A stretch of DNA of 32,835 nucleotides from JBMOLK01 sp049325575 (GCA_049325575.1 JBMOLK010000322.1:1-32835), one strand, 5' to 3'. Shown: positions 6,444 to 16,631, counted from the first letter of the stretch. The notes: a model not told the origin generated them from the sequence alone. A program made the numbers and translations.

Positions 6444-9400
6444 CTATACAACCTTAATATTCTCATCCCCAAGCCTTGACTTCAATTCAGCAATAATGGC
6501 CTCACTTAGGTTTACCCAACATTCCCTTTCCATAACTTTAACCTTCTTTTGATCCTCATTATACAAACACACAGGAGTATTACCGTTAAAAAACTTTAAT
6601 AGAGAACACAATGACTCCATAAATTCACTGTCTACACCATCTGCTACTTTTATATACAATTTTTTTACAGCAGCCTTTCTTAAAGGACTAACTTCTTCAC
6701 ATATTATTTTAGGCTGCTCCTCTTCCTTCATACTTATCCTTCCCTTTATAAGGACTATATTTTCTACTTCGATGAGCTTAGAAAACCTTTCCAATATGGT
6801 AGGAAAAACAATTACCTCCATAGTACCGTATAAATCTTCCAAGGTTATAAAAGCCATCAAATTATTATTCTTTGTAGTTTTAGTCTTCTTTGATGTAATT
6901 ATTCCCCCAACAGCCACATTCATACCATCAACAACATTTTTTAGTTCATTTATGGGGATATTATCCACATTTTCATCAGAGTGCATAACCAGATCCGAGC
7001 TGAATACCGTTACCATTTCGTTAATTTCTTTCTCCATTTCGCTAAGGGGATGCCCTGTTATATAAAGGCCCAACATCTCTTTTTCCATGGATAAGAGCAC
7101 TTTGCCGGGGTACTCCTTGATGTCGGGGTAAATATCTTCCTCCTTATAAATGTCAACATTTTTATTTGATTCGTGTGGGTCTTTATATCCCATAGAAACC
7201 TCAAATATGGAAAGCTGACCTTCCATATTCCTCCTTCTTATTTGGGATATTCCATCCATCATCCTCTCAAATACAGCTATAAGCCTGGATCTATAAATAC
7301 CCAGTGAGTCGAAAGCTCCACTTTTGATCATGCTCTCAATACACCTTTTGTTTACATCACGCCCCTCTATTCTCTCTAAAAAGTCCCTGAAGCTTTTATA
7401 ACTCCCTTTTGTCTCTCTCTCATCAATCACTGCCTTTACTGCATTTTCCCCCACATTTTTTATAGCTGCCATACCAAAACGTATCTTGCCGTTGACTACA
7501 GTAAACTTTATATCACTTTCATTTATATCCGGCGGCAGAACTTCAATACCTAAATTCCTGCACTCGTAAACATACTGTGATACTTTATCACTGCTTCCTA
7601 AGAAACTATTTAGAAGTGCTGCCATAAACTCTACAGGATAATAATATTTAAGCCATGCAGTCTGGTATGCAATCACTGCATATGCAGCAGCATGTGACTT
7701 ATTAAAGGCATAACTGGCAAAATCCATCATTTCATCAAATATCTTGTTGGCTGTCCCCTCATCCACACCGTTTCTAACAGCACCTATAACTATAATATTT
7801 CCTTCATCGTCATCTATACCATAAATAAAATTCTTTCTTTCCTGTTCCATTACGCTTACTTTTTTCTTTGACATGGCACGACGTACCAGATCAGATCTTC
7901 CCATGGAGTATCCTGCAAGATCTCTTACTATTTGCATTACCTGCTCCTGGTAGACCATACATCCATAAGTTACGTTTAATATGTTCTCCAAAAGTGGATG
8001 ATCATATTTTACCAGACCGGGATTATTTTTATATTTTATATACCTTGGAATCTGGTCCATAGGGCCTGGACGGTACAAGGAAATACCGGCTATTATATCC
8101 TCTAAGGACGAAGGCTGAAGCTCTTTCATAAACTGTGTCATACCTGCACTTTCAAGCTGGAAAATACCGGCAGTCTTTCCTTCACCTATAAGCTTGTACA
8201 CATTTGGGTCATCCATATTAAGATTATCAATTTTTACTTCTTTGTTGTAGTTCTTATAAATCAGGTTAACGGCATCCCTAATAACTGTTAAAGTTCTTAA
8301 GCCCAAAAAGTCCATCTTAAGAAGTCCCAATTCTTCCAAAAGTCCCATTGTAAACTGGGTGGTGATACTGTCCTCATTCTTTTGAAGCGGAACATATTCC
8401 GTAACCGGCTCTTTTGAAATCACAACACCCGCAGCATGCGTTGACGCATGTCTTGGCATACCCTCAAGCAGCCTGGCAGTATCTATGAGCTCCTTTATCC
8501 TTTCATCCTCATTATACCTCTGCCTTATTTCGGGGTTTAGTTCCAAAGCCTTATCTATATTCATCCCTATCTGGAAAGGAATCATTTTTGCTATGCTATC
8601 CACATCACCATAAGGTATGTCCAGTGCTCTTCCCACATCTCTTATGGCAGCCCTGGCAGCCATTGTACCAAAAGTAATTATCTGTGCAACCCTGTCTTCT
8701 CCATATTTTCTTACTACATAATCTATAACCTCCTGTCTTCTCTCAAAACAGAAGTCGATATCAATATCAGGCATGCTGATTCTCTCCGGATTCAGGAATC
8801 TTTCAAACAGGAGATTATACCTTATTGGGTCAATGTTGGTAATTCCAAGACAGTAAGCTACAAGGCTTCCTGCAGCAGAACCTCTTCCAGGCCCCACCAT
8901 TATCCCGTTATCCTTGGCATACTTGATAAAATCTCCTACAATAAGAAAGTAGTCTACATATCCCATCTGTTTTATAACAGAAAGCTCATACTCAAGCCTG
9001 TCTACCTTATCCTGGTCTTCACACCCTTCGCTGTATACCCTCTTTAGGCCCTCATAGCAAAGCTCTCTAAGATAATCAAAGGAATCCTTATTATGGGGAA
9101 CTTCAAATTTGGGAAGGTGCAGTTTATTGAATTCCAGCTCAACATTGCACATTTGGGCTACCTTAACTGTATTTGAGACTGCCTCCGGAATATTCTTAAA
9201 CATATTTATCATCTCTTGTGGAGATTTTACGTAAAAGTCATCGGAAGAAAATTTCATACGGTCTTCATCATTTATATTTTTACCGGTCTGTATGCAAAGC
9301 AAAATCTCATGGGCTCTGGCATCCTCACGCCTTAAATAATGGGCATCATTGGTTGCTATAAGAGGTATACCCATATCCTTGCTTAGTTTTATAAGCTGCT

Positions 9401-9962
9401 GGTTCACAAGGTTTTGTTCCTCTATACCGTTCATCTGAAGTTCAAGATAAAAACTATCCTGACCGAAAACATTATTAAACCTTTGAGCTATTTCCTTAGC
9501 TTTTTCATAATCGTTGTTTAAGAGTGCCCTCGGAATATCTCCCGACAGACAAGCACTTAGGGCAATGAGCCCTTCACTGTATCTCTCCAGAACTTCCATA
9601 TCAACTCTGGGCTTATAGTAAAACCCTTCAGTAAACCCAAGAGAAACTATCTTCATGAGATTCTTATATCCAATATTGTTTTTTGCCAAAAGCACCAGAT
9701 GACCGGGCTCCGAATCTAATCCCGCCTGCTTGTCAAACCTGGATCTTTTGGCAGTATATATTTCACATCCAAGAATGGGTTTTATGCCGTTATTAACTGC
9801 CTCCTTATAAAAATCAACAACTCCATACATTACTCCATGATCAGTAATAGCTATACTATCCATTCCCAGCTCTTTTGTATGCTTTATCAGATCCTTAATC
9901 CGGTTTGCTCCATCAAGTAAACTGTATTCTGTATGAATGTGCAGGTGTACAAACTTTTGCAA
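6444..9962 (-). CDS. dnaE: DNA polymerase III subunit alpha
   Basis: Replicative polymerase, 1172 residues, the usual DnaE1 length. The N-terminal PHP domain begins FVHLHIHTEYSLLDGANRI and includes SIAITDHGVMYG. The C-family catalytic core shows GRGSAAGSLVAY near 359 and the acidic motif MPDIDIDF near 397. A helix-hairpin-helix region precedes a probable beta-clamp-binding motif QLSIF near 915, and a C-terminal OB domain lies at roughly 1000-1080 (GGIITSKKTKTTKNNNLMAF). No proofreading exonuclease domain is inserted, so it is DnaE rather than PolC. Start: GAAGGA lies nine bases before TTG 9962; the in-frame TTG nine bases earlier sits directly against GAAGGA and is less likely. A 145-base gap with its own promoter separates it from mtrB. 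Confidence 0.97.
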   Translation of the reverse strand: MQKFVHLHIHTEYSLLDGANRIKDLIKHTKELGMDSIAITDHGVMYGVVDFYKEAVNNGIKPILGCEIYTAKRSRFDKQAGLDSEPGHLVLLAKNNIGYKNLMKIVSLGFTEGFYYKPRVDMEVLERYSEGLIALSACLSGDIPRALLNNDYEKAKEIAQRFNNVFGQDSFYLELQMNGIEEQNLVNQQLIKLSKDMGIPLIATNDAHYLRREDARAHEILLCIQTGKNINDEDRMKFSSDDFYVKSPQEMINMFKNIPEAVSNTVKVAQMCNVELEFNKLHLPKFEVPHNKDSFDYLRELCYEGLKRVYSEGCEDQDKVDRLEYELSVIKQMGYVDYFLIVGDFIKYAKDNGIMVGPGRGSAAGSLVAYCLGITNIDPIRYNLLFERFLNPERISMPDIDIDFCFERRQEVIDYVVRKYGEDRVAQIITFGTMAARAAIRDVGRALDIPYGDVDSIAKMIPFQIGMNIDKALELNPEIRQRYNEDERIKELIDTARLLEGMPRHASTHAAGVVISKEPVTEYVPLQKNEDSITTQFTMGLLEELGLLKMDFLGLRTLTVIRDAVNLIYKNYNKEVKIDNLNMDDPNVYKLIGEGKTAGIFQLESAGMTQFMKELQPSSLEDIIAGISLYRPGPMDQIPRYIKYKNNPGLVKYDHPLLENILNVTYGCMVYQEQVMQIVRDLAGYSMGRSDLVRRAMSKKKVSVMEQERKNFIYGIDDDEGNIIVIGAVRNGVDEGTANKIFDEMMDFASYAFNKSHAAAYAVIAYQTAWLKYYYPVEFMAALLNSFLGSSDKVSQYVYECRNLGIEVLPPDINESDIKFTVVNGKIRFGMAAIKNVGENAVKAVIDERETKGSYKSFRDFLERIEGRDVNKRCIESMIKSGAFDSLGIYRSRLIAVFERMMDGISQIRRRNMEGQLSIFEVSMGYKDPHESNKNVDIYKEEDIYPDIKEYPGKVLLSMEKEMLGLYITGHPLSEMEKEINEMVTVFSSDLVMHSDENVDNIPINELKNVVDGMNVAVGGIITSKKTKTTKNNNLMAFITLEDLYGTMEVIVFPTILERFSKLIEVENIVLIKGRISMKEEEQPKIICEEVSPLRKAAVKKLYIKVADGVDSEFMESLCSLLKFFNGNTPVCLYNEDQKKVKVMERECWVNLSEAIIAELKSRLGDENIKVV

Positions 9963-10074
9963 TATAATCAATCCTTCTATAAACTAAGTTATAATATAAA
10001 TACTATTTCCATTTTTTAGCTTGAATATGCTTATAAACAAAACAATTGATAAGGTTTTAAATATTATAGCATAT

Positions 10075-10115
10075 TAAAAATAAATAAAAAAGAACCGGAC
10101 CATAAATCCAATTCT
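10075..10115 (-). terminator. Terminator of the HD-GYP gene
   Basis: On the minus strand AGAATTGGA and TCCGGTTCT form a 9-bp stem with two wobble pairs and a seven-base loop (10115-10091). TTTTTTATTTATTTTT follows (10090-10075). It separates the HD-GYP gene from dnaE. Confidence 0.85.
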
Positions 10116-10168
10116 CATTAGAAGTTAACCTTTTACAATTTGAATGTGCCTCTCCCAAAATTAGAACT

Positions 10169-11233
10169 CTAAAGATCGCAGAAATCCAAAATATACGTAT
10201 CGCCTTTCTTTGCCAAATCCACCTCATAGAAATTCTTCAGCTTCTCATTATTCTCATTATAAATTACTCTAACAACAGGCTTTGTAGGTACAATCCGGTT
10301 GGTTCTGACAATAAGTCCACGCTCTTTTGTATTAAGGACCACCCCGGTACCTACCGGATATACAGCTATATAACTTATAAAACTCTTAACTATTTCTTTA
10401 TCAAAATGGTGGGAACCAAGAGATGTAATATACCTAACCACTTCATTAGGCTTGAGTTTTTTTCTATATACCCTGTCAGATGTCAATGCATCGTATACAT
10501 CAGCTACAGCAACTATCCTGGCACACTGATGTATGTTCTCACCCCTTAGCTGGAGGGGATAGCCGCTTCCGTCATATCTTTCATGATGTCCAAACGCAAT
10601 AAAAGCAGAAATCATACTTATGTTCTTACACTTTTTTAAAATTTCATATCCGTAGATTGTATGCTTCTTTATTTCCTCAAACTCTTCCACAGACAGTTGA
10701 GAGGGTTTTTTTAGTATTTCTTCAGGTATTCTAAGCTTTCCTATATCATGTAAGAGTGCACCAACACCTAAATCCTTCAGTCTTAAAACATTATACCCCA
10801 GACCGATTCCTGTAATCAGTGAGAGAATACATACATTAACAGAGTGCTCAAAGGTATAATCATCTACTGACTTAATATCCGCAAGGTTGACAATAACCTC
10901 CCTGTTATTTAAAAGTTCATCAATTATCTTGTTCACCATATCCTTAACACGTTCTGCATTAACATTACTCGTAAAAGAATATCGGCCCATAAGATTTTTA
11001 ACGAGAGTTTTAGCCTCTACCCTCGTTTTATCACATATAACGTCGGAAACTTCAATTCCTTCCGATATATCATCTTCAATAAATATTTCGCTTATTCCGT
11101 TTGCTTTGAGCTTTTCAACATAGGAATCCCTTAGGATCATCCCGGAAGTCAAAAGCACCCTTCCTTCTGCTGTAAAAACAGCTTTTGCCAGTTTTGATCC
11201 GGGTTCAGCGTTATCTACAAGTACTTTTCGCAT
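10169..11233 (-). CDS. HD-GYP domain protein, probable cyclic-di-GMP phosphodiesterase
   Basis: This 354-residue cytosolic protein probably degrades c-di-GMP. The HD motif HDIGK is at about 162-166, and the diagnostic GYP motif HHERYDGSGYP at about 214-224, both complete. AVADVYDALTSDRVYRK and HFDKEIV follow as usual. The N-terminal 100 residues (LVDNAEPGSKLAKAVFTAEG, then GISEIFIED) form the small domain common in clostridial HD-GYP proteins; no receiver or membrane segment is seen. The start ATG 11233 is preceded by GGAGG; six additional upstream codons have no support. It forms a single-gene unit with its own terminator. A c-di-GMP riboswitch 9.5 kb away makes the nucleotide relevant in this genome. 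Confidence 0.9.
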   Translation of the reverse strand: MRKVLVDNAEPGSKLAKAVFTAEGRVLLTSGMILRDSYVEKLKANGISEIFIEDDISEGIEVSDVICDKTRVEAKTLVKNLMGRYSFTSNVNAERVKDMVNKIIDELLNNREVIVNLADIKSVDDYTFEHSVNVCILSLITGIGLGYNVLRLKDLGVGALLHDIGKLRIPEEILKKPSQLSVEEFEEIKKHTIYGYEILKKCKNISMISAFIAFGHHERYDGSGYPLQLRGENIHQCARIVAVADVYDALTSDRVYRKKLKPNEVVRYITSLGSHHFDKEIVKSFISYIAVYPVGTGVVLNTKERGLIVRTNRIVPTKPVVRVIYNENNEKLKNFYEVDLAKKGDTYILDFCDL

Positions 11234-11811
11234 TTTTGCCTCCAAAGCCAACTAACATAACAACCAGTAGAGCAAAAGTCACTAAATGGGATTATTGTCA
11301 GTACAGTGAAATTTAACATAAAACATGCAAACTAGCAGTGGTGGTGAAAAGAGACTTATTGTAACTTATTCGACAAATAAATAAAATATCCTGCAAACAC
11401 AAGAGAAAAATTACAAAAATGTGACATATTTTTTACTAAATTGTTACACAATCCCCTGCAACCCTATTATTTAAGTGCCTTGTAACAAATTTTATAAACC
11501 TTTGTAGAAAAATAGCTGAAAATTAAATCAATGCTATAATAATATTATATTGTTAGGCTAGTGTTATTTGTATGTTAACATAATGTTAGTAATATTCGCA
11601 TATCCAGGGATTTTATAAAAACATGTTCAAAAACATTTCTGCCCTTGGAAATAAAAACAAATGCGCACACAACGTAATACGCTACTGCGTTGTATGCGCC
11701 TATAAACCAAGGTTTTTTATTTTCAGCACCTAACTTAGTTATTATGTCGAAAAAAGTCATATTATAATTAACCGGCTATACAAAATTCACTTATCTTCGC
11801 CACACTTTGGG
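11234..11811. other. Intergenic region of about 580 bases with the pgcA terminator
   Basis: The part next to the HD-GYP start (11234-11570) is AT-rich and holds no RNA class I recognise; it must contain that gene's promoter. The rest holds the large pgcA terminator structure. A 61-codon minus-strand frame (11575-11760) runs straight through this terminator and is not accepted as a gene. Confidence 0.5.
11642..11717 (-). terminator. Large double inverted-repeat terminator downstream of pgcA
   Basis: The inner stem pairs GCGCACACAACG (11663-11674) with CGTTGTATGCGC (11688-11699). The one imperfect position is a G-U pair only in the minus-strand RNA. ATTTGTTTTTATTT follows on the minus strand. 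CCTTGG and CCAAGG flank the whole as a second, outer pair. It lies about 95-110 bases after the pgcA stop. Confidence 0.75.
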
Positions 11812-13548
11812 TTAGTCAAAAAGCAGCTTTTCAATTACAGAAAGAACATTTTCCTGTAAAAGCTTCAGTTTTTCCTTTGACGCATCCATACTCTTATCTG
11901 TAATACCATAATATATTTTTATTTTTGGTTCTGTTCCTGATGGCCTTATACAAAACCATGATCCGTCTTTCATTTCATAGTATAATACATCAGATTGGGG
12001 CAGAGTCAGCTTCTCTCTCTTTCCTGCTGCAACTTCAAGTCTCTCACCTTTAAGATAATCTCTGACAGCAGCAGCTTCATAAATACCAAACTTCACAACA
12101 TTATCTTCTCTTAAACTCCTAAGAGCCGACACAATCTTTTCAACGCCTTCCTTACCTTTTAGAGTAAAGGATGTAATTCCTTCTAATGTATACCCGTATT
12201 TACCCATTATTTCGAGTAAACCTTCATAAAGAGACATACCTCTTGACTTGTAGTAAGCTGCCATTTCAGCAATAAGCATTGATGCGACAACAGCGTCCTT
12301 ATCCCTTACAAAAGTTCCAGCCAGATAGCCGTAACTTTCTTCAAAACCAAACAAGTATTTCTTATCTCCAAACTCATCCATAAGCTTGATTTTCTCACCT
12401 ATAAACTTAAATCCGGTTAAAACCTCTACCAATTCAACATTGTAAGCCTTTGCAATAACCCTTGCAAGCTCCGTAGTAACAATGGTTTTCACTACAAAAC
12501 CATTAGCGGGAAGCTCACCCTTCTCCTTTTTCTGGGAAAGTATGTACTCCAGCATCAGGCACCCTGTTTGATTACCTGTTAAAACCACGTATTCTCCATC
12601 CTTATTCCTTACAACAACGCCTACTCTATCACTGTCAGGGTCTGTCCCGATAATCAGGTCCACATCCTCTTTCTTAGCCAGGTCAATAGCTAGCGTAAAA
12701 GCGTCCTTTTCCTCAGGGTTTGGAGATTTTACTGTTGAAAACGCCGGGTCGGGTAATTCCTGCTCCTTCACTACAAGAACATTTTTAAAGCCTATTTCAT
12801 TAAGTATTCTCCTTACAGGTTTATTACCAGAACCGTGAAGAGGTGTATAAACTATCTTAAAATTCTCACCTACAGATTTGGCCAGTTCAGGGTTTACACA
12901 AAGCGTTTTAAGCCTTGACATATATTCATCATCCACTTCTTTGCCGATGATCTTAATTAGCCCCTTCTCAACCGCTTCATCCTTCTCCATCAATTTCACC
13001 GTTGTTATATCCTCAATTTTACTGATAAAGGATATAACTTCATTGGATGCCTCGATTGGGAGCTGTCCTCCATCCTCACCATAAACCTTATATCCGTTGT
13101 ATTCTTTCGGATTGTGGCTTGCTGTTACAACAATACCTGCTGCAGCATTCAAATATCTCACTGCAAATGAAAGCTCCGGAGTAGGTCTTAACTCATCAAA
13201 CAGATATGCTTTAATACCATTACCGGCAAAAATCTTTGCAGCTTCAAGGGAAAACTCCGGCGACTTGTAGCGTGAGTCATAAGCTATTACTATGCCTTTG
13301 TCTGCTGCTCCCAAACTGTTAATATAATCAGCAAGGCCCTGTGAAGCTTTTCTTACAGTATAAATGTTCATTCTGTTGGTTCCTGCTCCTATAATTCCTC
13401 TAAGCCCACCCGTACCGAACTCCAGGTCCTTATAAAACCTTTCTTCTATTTCCTTCGGATCATCTTTAATCTTATTAAGTTCATCTCTGGTTTCCTTATC
13501 AAAGTACTCATTCTCCAACCAGGATTTAAATATTGCATTACTAGACAT
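11812..13548 (-). CDS. pgcA: Alpha-phosphoglucomutase (phosphohexomutase family)
   Basis: This enzyme interconverts glucose 1-phosphate and glucose 6-phosphate, linking glycolysis or cellodextrin and glycogen breakdown to sugar-nucleotide synthesis. It has 578 residues, typical of Firmicutes PgcA. The four family regions are present: the phosphoserine loop VVTASHNPKEYNGYKVY near 142, the Mg-binding loop GTDPDSDRVG near 299, the sugar-binding loop FGFEESYGYL, and the phosphate-binding RPSGTEPKIKIYY near the C-terminus. GAGGAGAG precedes the ATG. It has its own terminator and lies after the chemoreceptor genes, so it is probably a single-gene unit. Phosphomannomutase side activity is possible in this family. 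Confidence 0.93.
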   Translation of the reverse strand: MSSNAIFKSWLENEYFDKETRDELNKIKDDPKEIEERFYKDLEFGTGGLRGIIGAGTNRMNIYTVRKASQGLADYINSLGAADKGIVIAYDSRYKSPEFSLEAAKIFAGNGIKAYLFDELRPTPELSFAVRYLNAAAGIVVTASHNPKEYNGYKVYGEDGGQLPIEASNEVISFISKIEDITTVKLMEKDEAVEKGLIKIIGKEVDDEYMSRLKTLCVNPELAKSVGENFKIVYTPLHGSGNKPVRRILNEIGFKNVLVVKEQELPDPAFSTVKSPNPEEKDAFTLAIDLAKKEDVDLIIGTDPDSDRVGVVVRNKDGEYVVLTGNQTGCLMLEYILSQKKEKGELPANGFVVKTIVTTELARVIAKAYNVELVEVLTGFKFIGEKIKLMDEFGDKKYLFGFEESYGYLAGTFVRDKDAVVASMLIAEMAAYYKSRGMSLYEGLLEIMGKYGYTLEGITSFTLKGKEGVEKIVSALRSLREDNVVKFGIYEAAAVRDYLKGERLEVAAGKREKLTLPQSDVLYYEMKDGSWFCIRPSGTEPKIKIYYGITDKSMDASKEKLKLLQENVLSVIEKLLFD

Positions 13549-13716
13549 ACAAATTCTCTCCTCTATTAATAAATTAATAATAATATAATATTCAGTATTT
13601 ATGTTATCTTTCCATTTTCATTTTTTTCAGTATTTAGTATACCATATTTTATCCATATTACAACCTATATGTTTTGCAAAAATCACTTTGCTTTACCAAT
13701 TCATTATTACAAATCG

Positions 13717-13745
13717 AAAAGGACGGATATGATCTCCGCCCTTTT
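13717..13745 (-). terminator. Hairpin terminator downstream of the first chemoreceptor gene
   Basis: AAAAGGGCGGA and TCCGTCCTTTT pair on the minus strand (11 bp with one G-T wobble, seven-base loop). A weak T-rich tract (CGATTTG) follows. It lies about 35 bases after the stop at 13779. Confidence 0.65.
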
Positions 13746-13778
13746 AGCTGCTGTTTGCATTAAACTTTTAGAGTTAAA

Positions 13779-16262
13779 CTACACTTTAAATATGTTTATT
13801 GTGTCCTCGAGTCTTACAGATAGTGTATTAAGATCTTCAGAAAGTGAAAGAAGGTGCTTTATAAGTTCAATTTGTTCATCCATGGACTCACTGATACCCT
13901 GTATATCGGTAATGTTTTGTTTTGAGCTGGCATTTAGTTTGCTCATGGATTCAATAATATTGCCCCTTGCATCTTCAATACACTTAACAGAGTGAGCTAT
14001 ATTGGTCATCTGCTGGAAGACGTTATCCATGAAGCTTACAATGCTGTCAAACCTGTTAATTGTATCGTTAACTGCACTGTCATGTTCGTTGATTACAATA
14101 TCTGAAGACTTGACAACTTCTCCCGTCATTTCTATAGTTTCACCAATGTTTCTAAGCTTGGATTCAATATAATTTGCAGATTCTTTTGACTGGTCAGCCA
14201 GCTTCTTTACTTCGGATGCAACAACGCTAAAGCTTTTGCCGGCCTCGCCTGCTCTTGCTGCTTCAATGGTAGCATTTAATGCAAGCAGGTTTGTCTGACG
14301 GGAAATGCTTTTTATGGCTCCCGTTATTTTAGAAATCTCTGCAGACTCATTTTTCAACGTACTTATCAGCTTTGAAAACTCGCTTATAGTTTTTCTTACC
14401 TCTGCAGCATTGGTTTTTAGAGTATTCACAGTGGACTTGCCATGTTCACTCAGCTCTTTTGCTCCTAATACCATCTCATCAACCTTTTTAAAATCACTTG
14501 TGATAGTCTGTATCTGACCGGAAAGATCCTCTATTACACTGCCATTGTTCTCTATTTCTCCAGTTTGCATGGTTATTACATTCTTCATTTCCATCATCTT
14601 GGAAGAAAACTCTTCAACTGAAGCGTAGTTCTGGTGACATGTAGCAGACATTGTCTGTGATGAGTCAACAGCTACCTTTGACGCTACCTTTACACTTCCA
14701 ATAAGGTCCTTTAAATTACTAACCATGTCGCTAAAGCTTGTTCCAAGCTTCCCTATTTCATCTTTTCTCTTAAGACTGCATCCTACGTCAAGATTACCTT
14801 CCTTTATCTTATTCATTGAATTTACAAGCACCTTTATACCTGAAGAAATATCCGTTGTAATAAGTGCTGAAAACAATCCACTAAAAATCAAACAAATAAG
14901 ACCGAGTATGATTATCAATGCTACGGTTTCTGTTACCTGTCCAGTAATCTCACTAACCGGTGTCATGGATAACAAAGTCCAGTTTAAAGGAGTTCCCTTA
15001 ATTTCTTTTATATTATAAAAGGTGATAAGCATATTTCTCCCGCCAACTTCCACGTTATTTAAAATACCTGATATGACCGGCTGGCTGCCTTCACCTTTAT
15101 CTAATTGCTTTATCCTGGCATTTACCTTATCTATAACAGATTGAGTTATATAGTTTTCCCTTTGTTTCAAATTCTTTTCATCAACCTTAGAACTACTTTT
15201 CATCTTGTAGGAAAGTTGAACCAAATCCTTACTGAAATGGTTTAATTCATTCTTACCTTGAATTTCTACAAGAGTTTTTCCGTCTTTATCCACCTTGCTT
15301 AATTCCTCTACTAAAAATCCATTATCGTTGGTATTATCAGGATTCATGACCATATTTCCAGATTCACCGACTATATACACCTTACCTTTATAAGGCAATT
15401 TTGTACTTGCCAGAATGTCAAGCACACTATTTTCCTTCAAGTTGACCTGAAGCAAGCCTACACTTTTTATGCTAGTATTGGAGTAAACTTCTTTCATTAA
15501 AGTTATAGTCCTTTTACCACCTTTTCTTACTGTAAAGGTTAAATCTGTAATATATGTGTCAATCCAAAGAGATTTTTTGCCGTTATTTTTAAATTCTTTT
15601 AGAGCAATAGTATCTGTATAGGCCTTATTATTGGTTAGCTCACTTAGAGTACCTTCTCCCGCCAGAGTTCCATAGCCATTGTTTGCAATAAGCACCATAT
15701 CTGCTATTATATCGGATCTTATATTAAAATGCGCCTGCAGATATGTCCTGTAAGAGTTTATATATCTTTCCCTCTCAATTTCGTCTTTAGCTTTATTCAA
15801 ACTCTCAACATTAGGGGTTATCATACTATCTCTGGATACTGTCATTGCAAGCCTGTCTATGTCTTCCAGCAGCATTCTGATATTGCTTCCAGTTTGCCTG
15901 ACAAGCCCATATGTACTTTCCTGTGCTTGTGATTCAAGTGTACGGGAGATGGTGAACAAGGAAAAAACAACCACAAACATTGATGATATAATTATCAAAG
16001 CAAAAGCAATGTTAAGTTTTCGACCTATTTTAATATTATTTAATCTTAGAAATTTAGCTGTACTTTCCAAAAACCTTTCAATCATATTTAGTTTTAAAAC
16101 GTTCCTATCAGGTGTTTCCAATTTATCTATACTTTTTTCATTTACAATTGTTTTATTTTCAGTTTTGTTTTTCCTTATAACTCTTCCTTTAATACTATTC
16201 ACTTTCTTCTTTATGTTTTCCATTAACTTACCCTTTAAATTGCCACTAAAGTTTAACCTCAT
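13779..16262 (-). CDS. Methyl-accepting chemotaxis protein, Cache-type
   Basis: An 827-residue transmembrane chemoreceptor. Order: a basic cytoplasmic N-terminal extension of about 80 residues, TM1 (about 84-105, IAFALIIISSMFVVVFSLFT), a large extracellular region of about 340 residues compatible with a double Cache sensor, TM2 (near 450-470), HAMP (SMNKIKEGNLDV, KRKDEIGKLGTSFSDMV), and a coiled-coil signalling domain whose tip ISRQTNLLALNATIEAARAG and GKSFSVVASEVKKLADQS binds CheA and CheW. There is no C-terminal CheR-binding pentapeptide. The start ATG 16262 follows AGGGGTG by six bases; the GTG three codons earlier overlaps that ribosome binding site. It is a paralogue of the upstream gene at 16632-19124. 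The ligand is unknown. Confidence 0.93.
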   Translation of the reverse strand: MRLNFSGNLKGKLMENIKKKVNSIKGRVIRKNKTENKTIVNEKSIDKLETPDRNVLKLNMIERFLESTAKFLRLNNIKIGRKLNIAFALIIISSMFVVVFSLFTISRTLESQAQESTYGLVRQTGSNIRMLLEDIDRLAMTVSRDSMITPNVESLNKAKDEIERERYINSYRTYLQAHFNIRSDIIADMVLIANNGYGTLAGEGTLSELTNNKAYTDTIALKEFKNNGKKSLWIDTYITDLTFTVRKGGKRTITLMKEVYSNTSIKSVGLLQVNLKENSVLDILASTKLPYKGKVYIVGESGNMVMNPDNTNDNGFLVEELSKVDKDGKTLVEIQGKNELNHFSKDLVQLSYKMKSSSKVDEKNLKQRENYITQSVIDKVNARIKQLDKGEGSQPVISGILNNVEVGGRNMLITFYNIKEIKGTPLNWTLLSMTPVSEITGQVTETVALIIILGLICLIFSGLFSALITTDISSGIKVLVNSMNKIKEGNLDVGCSLKRKDEIGKLGTSFSDMVSNLKDLIGSVKVASKVAVDSSQTMSATCHQNYASVEEFSSKMMEMKNVITMQTGEIENNGSVIEDLSGQIQTITSDFKKVDEMVLGAKELSEHGKSTVNTLKTNAAEVRKTISEFSKLISTLKNESAEISKITGAIKSISRQTNLLALNATIEAARAGEAGKSFSVVASEVKKLADQSKESANYIESKLRNIGETIEMTGEVVKSSDIVINEHDSAVNDTINRFDSIVSFMDNVFQQMTNIAHSVKCIEDARGNIIESMSKLNASSKQNITDIQGISESMDEQIELIKHLLSLSEDLNTLSVRLEDTINIFKV

Positions 16263-16631
16263 CCTTTTCACCCCTGAAACTTATTTACAGAATTCTTTTA
16301 AAACCTTCTACACTGCCTTCTTCAGTCATGCTTTTTTCTTTCTTAGATACTAGTTAAACTTAGAAAAATATAACTTAAGGGAAATTATAGCCTTAGAATA
16401 CAAAGTCCAGCTTAGGTTTATAAATAATACTTTACCGATCAGTTTACATAAGATTTGGATAGTATAAGATATTCTACAATCACGTCTTAAAATCCTTCTT
16501 GAGAATAAAAATAATTCAGTGAAAATACATAAATTTAAGCGCATATAGCCTACCAGCCAGGAGTCCAATGAATTGGCAGCAGGATTATGCGCGCTTTAGC
16601 TTCCTTGTATCGTCATTAAAATAAATATATA
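16263..16631. other. 370-base gap between the two chemoreceptor genes
   Basis: AT-rich. Next to the first receptor's start lies a TATAAT on the minus strand (about 16393-16398) with no good -35. The part next to the second receptor's stop holds the structured element described separately. A 72-codon minus-strand frame (16350-16568) resembles no protein and is judged non-coding. Confidence 0.45.
16537..16596 (-). terminator. Structured inverted repeat after the second chemoreceptor gene (possible terminator)
   Basis: GCGC-containing arms (AAGCGC at 16537-16542 against GCGCTT at 16591-16596) enclose a second palindrome, CCAATGAATTGG (16565-16576), and CCT/AGG pairs. It is unusually GC-rich for this region. 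The tract after it on the minus strand (TTAAATTTATG) is a poor U-run, so termination is only one possibility. Confidence 0.4.

Noticed and set aside
11575..11760. Minus-strand 61-codon frame after pgcA
   Set aside because: The frame passes straight through a strong terminator hairpin and has no family resemblance or good ribosome binding site.
16350..16568. Minus-strand 72-codon frame between the two chemoreceptor genes
   Set aside because: No ribosome binding site, no recognisable family, and composition as expected for AT-rich non-coding DNA.
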